A DNA stretch of 11,356 bases from Candidatus Dadabacteria bacterium (lineage in GTDB: Bacteria; J088). The stretch lies in contig RFIY01000278.1 of assembly GCA_003695505.1 (NCBI GenBank), positions 1 through 11,356 on the forward strand. The letters are read 5' to 3'. The position numbers were made by a program, and so were the translations under genes. This document shows positions 7,684 to 11,356 of the stretch, in pieces. Positions within the stretch are counted from its first letter, which is position 1, and each line of letters starts with the position of its first letter. A model generated the notes under the pieces. That model searched no databases. It saw only the letters and a program-made list of their open reading frames with translations, and was not told where the DNA came from.

Positions 7684-8525
7684 GGGCGTTGTTCATTCAG
7701 AGACCAGTCATAATCGAGCCACGACACCTCGTAATCAGCCGTCAGCAGCCACTGACGATCCTGCGGCGACACGACATCAACGAGCAGGGCCAGCACGCCG
7801 CGAATCGAATCGGGCAGATCGGCCGCCACCCGATGTCGGGGCAGCGCCAGCGGCGCAAAGTCCTCGCCGAACCAGTCAAAGATGCGCGACAACCACAGTG
7901 TCCGCGTCTGCCGGTCAATGCGGACGCCGTGAACCGGATCGGCGGCGTACACGCGAAGCTGATCGATGAGCTGGTCATGCAGGCGAGCGCCGACATAGGG
8001 TTCGTCCCGCAACGGTGGGCAGCTCATTGAGGCGCAGTTGAGTCCGACGTGCGCCAGCGGATCCGCAAACTGCTTGCGCACGATCTGGTGCTCGATTTCG
8101 TCGAGCGTCCGCTGTGCGCCGCCGGCGTCGAACCGCAGGTCGGTCCACACGCCATCGATCTGGCGGATGCTGTTGCGAGGAAAGCGCCAGGCCTTCCAGC
8201 CGCTGGCACGAATCGGATAGTGTTCAGCGACGGCAATGACGGTCAACGCGTTGTAGGCGTTGATCCAGTAGGCTTCGCGATCCGCCGCCGAGACCATGCT
8301 CAGCGCGGAAGCGTCACAAGCGGCGATTTCGTTGCGCAACGCCGACAGGCGCTTTCGTCCTTCGTCGGTCGTCAGTGCGCCGTAGTCGACACGCCCGTGC
8401 GCGACGACATCCGACAGCAGCAATGCCCAGACCGGCAGCGACGTACACGGCCCGCCATTGGCTTGCGCCGAAGGCGCCGTGCCCGCGATGGCCAGGGCCA
8501 GGACAGGCAGCAAAAATCTTTTCAC
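7680..8525 (-). CDS. secreted DUF547 domain protein
   Basis: Protein of 281 residues whose biochemical activity is not established. An N-terminal signal peptide (MKRFLLPVLALAIAG, then APSAQA ending near residue 22) predicts a periplasmic location. The DUF547 signature blocks are clear: YWINAYNALT (86-95), HVGLNCASMSCPPL (159-172), SRIFDWFGEDF (213-223) and the C-terminal YDWSLN (272-277). H159, C164 and C169 sit in the most conserved block and are candidates for catalysis or metal binding. The frame is open to an ATG at 8729, but that would overlap the upstream gene by about 200 bp and bury the signal peptide. The GTG at 8525, sharing GTGA with the upstream stop, is therefore chosen; a weak GGTGGGG lies upstream. 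As a secreted member of an arsenic operon it could process or bind a product in the periplasm (inference). Confidence 0.88.
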   Translation of the reverse strand: MKRFLLPVLALAIAGTAPSAQANGGPCTSLPVWALLLSDVVAHGRVDYGALTTDEGRKRLSALRNEIAACDASALSMVSAADREAYWINAYNALTVIAVAEHYPIRASGWKAWRFPRNSIRQIDGVWTDLRFDAGGAQRTLDEIEHQIVRKQFADPLAHVGLNCASMSCPPLRDEPYVGARLHDQLIDQLRVYAADPVHGVRIDRQTRTLWLSRIFDWFGEDFAPLALPRHRVAADLPDSIRGVLALLVDVVSPQDRQWLLTADYEVSWLDYDWSLNEQRP

Positions 8526-9496
8526 GCAAGCGCCCCACCGCAGGAAGAGCCCGCTCCGGCCGTACAACCAAAGCAGTAGTCCCGGGTTGCGATGCGGCGC
8601 TGGAAATCGCGCTCGGGATCGAAATCCCGGATGTTGCGTACGTCGTGTTCGACCGGCAGGCGGTGCGCCAGATGAAAATCGCAGTCGTACAGCGTGCCGT
8701 CCCAGGCAACTTCGATCTGGTGACGACACATCAGGCCGTCGATCGTCGCCGGATTGAAGGCCTGCTCGAGGACATCGAAGTAGTCATCCAGTGCGCCCTC
8801 ACGCTGCAGATCGGCCCGCCAGCGGCCAATCGGCATGTTCGTGATCGTGTAGAGCCCGGTGAACGCGATGCCGAACTGCTCACCGAGCCGCTCCCGATAG
8901 TCCTGCTCCAATGCCTGTTGCGCGGGCGGCAGGTGCGGCCCGGTCGGGTTGTAGACAAGATGCAGTGGCAATCTTTCCTCTCGCCCATAACCGAGATCAT
9001 TCAGTCGGCGCAGCGCCTCGATGCTCTGATGGAATACCCCGTCGCCGCGTTGTCGATCGACGTTTTCCTGCAGATAGCAGGGCAACGACGCGACCAGATG
9101 TACGCCCTGGCTCGCGAAAAATTCAGGGAGGTCGGCGTAGCCGTTGACAAAAAAGATCGTCAGGTTCGTTCGTACCTGCACGGTATGCCCGCGGTCGGTC
9201 AGCTCCGTGACGAACCAGCGGAACTCGGGATGCATCTCCGGCGCGCCGCCGGTGATGTCCACCATGTCGGGGTGGACCTGGTCCGCGACGCGCAGTACAT
9301 GCACCATCGTCTCACGATCCATCGCTTCCGTGCGGCGTGGGGACGAGACGACGTGGCAGTGCGCGCACTCGAGATTGCAGCGCAGGCCGATATTGACCTG
9401 CAGGACGGCAAGCCGATCCGCCGTCGTCAGCGGCGCTCCGGTCGCATCGCGCACGGCGCGGTCGAACCGGCAGGGTGTTTCGTTCGGCTGCAACAT
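8522..9496 (-). CDS. arsS: arsenosugar biosynthesis radical SAM protein ArsS
   Basis: Radical SAM enzyme of 324 residues. It holds the [4Fe-4S] motif C40-x3-C44-x2-C47 (CNLECAHC) and a GGE-like SAM contact TGGAPE (82-87). The C-terminal region carries further cysteines C257, C272 (LYDCDF), C308, C311 (CFGC) and C319 (SSCGG), consistent with an auxiliary cluster in the DUF3641-type C-terminal domain. In cyanobacteria ArsS paired with ArsM adds a 5'-deoxyadenosyl group to methylated arsenic, on the way to arsenosugars. Some members of this radical SAM family contain selenocysteine near the C-terminus; here the residues are cysteine, and the TGA stop follows GGALA at the usual end. The ATG at 9496 overlaps the arsM stop (TGATG) and has GAAGGG 8 nt upstream; a GTG at 9505 directly abuts that site and is less likely. 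The assignment rests on the domain pattern plus the arsM neighbour. Confidence 0.88.
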   Translation of the reverse strand: MLQPNETPCRFDRAVRDATGAPLTTADRLAVLQVNIGLRCNLECAHCHVVSSPRRTEAMDRETMVHVLRVADQVHPDMVDITGGAPEMHPEFRWFVTELTDRGHTVQVRTNLTIFFVNGYADLPEFFASQGVHLVASLPCYLQENVDRQRGDGVFHQSIEALRRLNDLGYGREERLPLHLVYNPTGPHLPPAQQALEQDYRERLGEQFGIAFTGLYTITNMPIGRWRADLQREGALDDYFDVLEQAFNPATIDGLMCRHQIEVAWDGTLYDCDFHLAHRLPVEHDVRNIRDFDPERDFQRRIATRDYCFGCTAGAGSSCGGALA

Positions 9497-10683
9497 CAGC
9501 AGCACCCTTCGGGGCCACAGACCGGTCCCGCGGCGGCGACATCGGCATGATAATCCGCGCCCTTCGTGTCCCGCGGGTCGCGAATCGCCGCGTGGCGACA
9601 GTCGAACGGGCGGGCATCCTCGACGGGAATGTCGTTCCGGGGTTCAATACCGACGAACTGGTCGGCATAGGGCCCGGCGGGATCGGTCAGGATTCGGAAC
9701 GTCTTGTCACAAACCGCCATGCGCTGACCACGATAGTAGACGTGTCCGTCGTCGTCATGCACCTGTTTGAACGGCCCGCGGTAGACGACCGCCTGGTTGC
9801 GCTCCAGACACGGCCCTTCCTTGCCCTTGTACGCCCGAACGGTCATCGAACGAAACTCGATGCCATCAACCGTCTGCCAGGGTTCTTCCTGACGCGACAG
9901 GATCTCGATGCCGTAAAAGCCTGCATCCGCGAACATCTGCAGGAACTCGTCTTCGACGAATGCGCCGGAGATGCAACCACTCCACAGATCGGGATCTTCG
10001 ATGATCCGCTGCGTCGGCGGTTCGTCACAGACGATATCGGAAATCACGACCCGGCCTCCGCGGCGCAGCACCCGGAACATTTCCCGGAACAATTGCTTCT
10101 TTTCGGCCGGCCTGACCAGATTCAGCACGCAATTGCTGACAATGACATCGATACTGTCGTCCGCGATCATCGGCGCTTCGGCGCGCTGCCGGTCGCAAAA
10201 GCTCTCGAACGCGAGCAGGCTTTCTGTATCCGAAACCGGGTGTTCCTCGAGATACTGCTCAACGCGACGCAGGTCCAGCGCCAGATCCTGGATCCGCCCC
10301 TTGACGAACGACACGTTGTCGTACCCCATCGCCGACACGATGGCCGGCTTGTGCCCTTCCGCCAGGTCGAGCATCGCGTCATTGAAATCGACGCCGATAA
10401 CGCGCCCCTCGGGGCCGACCTTCTGCGCCAGGATGTAGCAAACCTTGCCGGCACCGGAGCCCAGGTCGAGCACCACCTCTCCCGGGCCGACGTGTTTGGA
10501 CGGGTCGCCGCAGCCGTAGTCCTTGTCGATGATCTCCTGGGGAATGATCTCGAGATAGCGCGCATCGTAGTCTTCGACCGCGCAACAGAGCGCGGCTTCG
10601 ACCGCCTGGGCGCCTGCGGCATAGCGCTCGAGCACTGCCTGGTTGTGATTCAGTGATTCTATGGAACGGTCGGGCTGGCTCAT
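9496..10683 (-). CDS. arsM: arsenite S-adenosylmethionine methyltransferase, arsenosugar type
   Basis: Cytoplasmic methyltransferase of 395 residues that transfers methyl groups from SAM to trivalent arsenic. SAM-binding motif LDLGSGAGK (72-80) and acidic VDFND (98-102). The arsenic-binding cysteines typical of ArsM are all visible: C33/C34 (ALCCAVEDYD), C185 (SNCVLNL) and C237 (SGCISGA). About 30 extra residues (137-170) lie between the SAM fold and the SNC motif, as in ArsM proteins paired with ArsS. A C-terminal domain from about 280 follows, and the protein ends in a cysteine-bearing tail (C389, C394, C395). The ATG at 10683 is chosen because AGGAGG lies 6 nt upstream (10690-10695); an in-frame ATG at 10722 would include the Shine-Dalgarno site. 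First gene of the operon, preceded by a near-consensus promoter. The product should feed ArsS, encoded directly downstream. Confidence 0.95.
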   Translation of the reverse strand: MSQPDRSIESLNHNQAVLERYAAGAQAVEAALCCAVEDYDARYLEIIPQEIIDKDYGCGDPSKHVGPGEVVLDLGSGAGKVCYILAQKVGPEGRVIGVDFNDAMLDLAEGHKPAIVSAMGYDNVSFVKGRIQDLALDLRRVEQYLEEHPVSDTESLLAFESFCDRQRAEAPMIADDSIDVIVSNCVLNLVRPAEKKQLFREMFRVLRRGGRVVISDIVCDEPPTQRIIEDPDLWSGCISGAFVEDEFLQMFADAGFYGIEILSRQEEPWQTVDGIEFRSMTVRAYKGKEGPCLERNQAVVYRGPFKQVHDDDGHVYYRGQRMAVCDKTFRILTDPAGPYADQFVGIEPRNDIPVEDARPFDCRHAAIRDPRDTKGADYHADVAAAGPVCGPEGCC

Positions 10684-10689
10684 CAGGCT

Positions 10690-10695
10690 CCTCCT
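10690..10695 (-). promoter_or_regulatory. strong ribosome binding site of arsM
   Basis: On the minus strand AAGGAGGAG spans 10696-10688, with core AGGAGG 6 nt before the ATG at 10683. It is the strongest initiation signal in the operon, fitting entry of ribosomes at the first gene with coupled translation downstream. Confidence 0.8.
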
Positions 10696-10708
10696 TGTCG
10701 GGTGATTT

Positions 10709-10732
10709 CCGATGACCCACATCTGCCATCGG
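10709..10732. repeat. inverted repeat in the predicted arsM leader
   Basis: CCGATG (10709-10714) and CATCGG (10727-10732) are perfect inverted arms around 12 bp. With the promoter at 10741-10769 the transcript would start near 10734, so the dyad covers about +2 to +25. It could be an operator just downstream of the start point or an RNA hairpin in the leader. Confidence 0.4.
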
Positions 10733-10733
10733 G

Positions 10734-10742
10734 TGTTATCAT
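10734..10742 (+). promoter_or_regulatory. possible extended -10 promoter for crcB
   Basis: TGTTATCAT carries TG one base before TATCAT (5 of 6 to TATAAT), an extended -10, with no recognisable -35. It would overlap the arsM -10 on the opposite strand and give a crcB leader of about 75 nt. Weak on its own. Confidence 0.25.
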
Positions 10743-10769
10743 TACAACTGGTTGCTGAGTCGCCGTCAA
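10741..10769 (-). promoter_or_regulatory. sigma-70 promoter of the arsM operon
   Basis: On the minus strand, -35 TTGACG (10769-10764, 5 of 6) is separated by exactly 17 bp from -10 TGTAAT (10746-10741, 5 of 6). A start near 10734 leaves a leader of about 50 nt before the arsM ATG, which has a strong ribosome site. The -35 lies inside the left arm of the 8-bp inverted repeat, so repressor binding there would block the operon. Confidence 0.7.
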
Positions 10770-10794
10770 TACGCGTCTTCTTACAGTTGACGGC
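10762..10794. promoter_or_regulatory. perfect 8-bp inverted repeat, candidate operator between arsM and crcB
   Basis: GCCGTCAA (10762-10769) and TTGACGGC (10787-10794) are perfect inverted arms separated by 17 bp. The left arm contains the arsM -35. The right arm shows TTGACG on the plus strand, directed at crcB, but no acceptable -10 stands 16-18 bp further on. Two half-sites about 25 bp centre to centre suit a dimeric regulator or two bound dimers. No regulator gene is present in the window. Confidence 0.5.
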
Positions 10795-10823
10795 CGGTTT
10801 TTGTCCGGAATGGATTCACTTTC

Positions 10824-11183
10824 ATGCAGTACTGGGTAGCTGTTGCCGGTGGGGGCGCCGTGGGCGCCCTGCTTCGCGGCTGGGTCAGCCAGTGGGCCCT
10901 GTGGCACCGCATCGCGCCCTTCCCTGGCGCCACGGCCCTGGTCAACATCATCGGTTGTCTGCTGATCGGCCTGCTCTGGAACCTGCTGCCGCCGACCGCC
11001 GGCACGTTGCGCGGCCTGATTTTGACCGGGCTGCTCGGCGCGCTGACGACCTTTTCGACCTACGCGCTGGAAACCGTACGCCTGCTGCAGACGGATCAGA
11101 CGCTGACGGCACTGTTCTATCTCGGCGTCAACAACGTGATCGGCCTTGCGGCGGTCTGGCTGGGTCTGCGACTGGGGGGGTAG
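10824..11183 (+). CDS. crcB: fluoride ion channel CrcB/Fluc
   Basis: Small inner-membrane fluoride channel of 119 residues, working as a dual-topology dimer to let fluoride leave the cell. Family marks: GGGAVGALLR (9-18), the TM2 block GATALVNIIG (35-44) with conserved N41, and the TM3 break with GALTTFSTY (72-80). Four hydrophobic segments at about 3-22, 34-53, 64-88 and 95-117. The second Phe-box position is Tyr (F77, Y80). The length is normal for the family. The ATG lacks a strong Shine-Dalgarno site; GGA lies 9 nt upstream. It is divergent from arsM across 140 bp, and no fluoride riboswitch is evident there. Confidence 0.93.
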   Translation: MQYWVAVAGGGAVGALLRGWVSQWALWHRIAPFPGATALVNIIGCLLIGLLWNLLPPTAGTLRGLILTGLLGALTTFSTYALETVRLLQTDQTLTALFYLGVNNVIGLAAVWLGLRLGG

Positions 11184-11356
11184 CCCGCTCTTCGGGGACG
11201 AACAGACGATTATTGCAAGGTTGCTCGTCCGATCCCCACGGCTGCTCGACATAGTCGGCCTGACTTAACTGCGCAAGGACGGCCGCTTCCATATCAGCGC
11301 GGATCTCGACAAGCAATACAGGCCGCCATTTACGCAGGTTTGTGGCCGCTCCGGCA
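11128..11356 (-). CDS. C-terminal fragment of an unidentified protein, cut by the right edge
   Basis: An open frame enters from the right edge on the minus strand and runs 75 codons to a TGA at 11128-11130, so its last 56 bases overlap the 3' end of crcB. The visible part reads WRPVLLVEIRADMEAAVLAQL and later NNRLFVPEE. An 'rPvllvEi' strand followed by a helix and a final 'N-x-LFVP' strand recalls the end of FkbM-type SAM methyltransferases, but this is a weak resemblance. The tail after LFVPEE is low in recognisable structure, as expected if the reading frame simply runs into crcB before a stop. Nothing else is evident in the 173 bp after crcB. Confidence 0.45.
   Translation of the reverse strand, partial: AGAATNLRKWRPVLLVEIRADMEAAVLAQLSQADYVEQPWGSDEQPCNNRLFVPEERATPPVADPARPPQGRSRC

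Noticed and set aside
9475-10656. Plus-strand open frame (393 codons) opposite arsM
   Set aside because: It mirrors the arsM coding frame, has no good ribosome site and encodes no recognisable domain.
10787-10816. TTGACG on the plus strand as a crcB -35
   Set aside because: The bases 16-18 bp downstream (10809-10816) match TATAAT at no more than 3 positions, and the start point would fall almost on the ATG.
10684-10823. Fluoride riboswitch upstream of crcB
   Set aside because: A GGTGAT-like start and a GATGA stretch are present at 10701-10716, but I could not assemble the conserved pseudoknot and stem order of the crcB motif. A covariance-model search would settle it.
11184-11200. CCCG-N5-CGGG after the crcB stop as a terminator
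   Set aside because: The stem is only 4 bp with no T-run, too weak to call.

Overview
The window is gene-dense, high-GC bacterial DNA that looks proteobacterial, most likely a gammaproteobacterium. The supporting signs are strong Shine-Dalgarno sites, a near-consensus sigma-70 promoter, a periplasmic thiol relay of the DsbD/ScsB type, and a membrane-anchored c-type cytochrome. No rRNA, tRNA or marker gene fixes the species, and I see no mobile element, CRISPR array or tRNA.

Layout. Positions 1-992 (minus) hold the N-terminal 330 residues of an AidB-like acyl-CoA dehydrogenase that runs off the left edge. Three plus-strand genes follow, each apparently with its own initiation signals: a ScsB/DsbD-type transmembrane thiol reductase (1150-3378), a membrane-anchored di-heme cytochrome c (3467-4369) and an MBL-fold metallo-hydrolase (4500-5405). 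A GC-rich hairpin (5418-5435) separates the last of these from a convergent minus-strand operon.

The centrepiece is that five-gene minus-strand operon, transcribed from 10683 down to 5441. In order it encodes an ArsM-type arsenite methyltransferase, an ArsS-type radical SAM enzyme, a secreted DUF547 protein, a TVP38/TMEM64 (VTT-domain) membrane protein and a MerA-like FAD disulfide oxidoreductase. Every junction overlaps by 1 or 4 bases (TGATG, GTGA, ATGA, GTGA), so the five proteins are probably translated as a coupled unit. ArsM plus ArsS is the known core of arsenosugar biosynthesis: methylation of arsenite, then transfer of a 5'-deoxyadenosyl group from SAM to the methylated arsenic. The other three proteins are candidates for reducing arsenic or thiols, and for handling or exporting the product at the membrane or in the periplasm. 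Their roles are inferred.

Upstream of arsM, and divergent from it, lies crcB, a fluoride channel (10824-11183). The 140-bp spacer holds a very good sigma-70 promoter for the ars operon. Its -35 box lies inside one arm of a perfect 8-bp inverted repeat (GCCGTCAA-N17-TTGACGGC), which is a good operator candidate; no regulator gene is in the window. At the right edge the C-terminal end of an unidentified minus-strand gene overlaps the 3' end of crcB.
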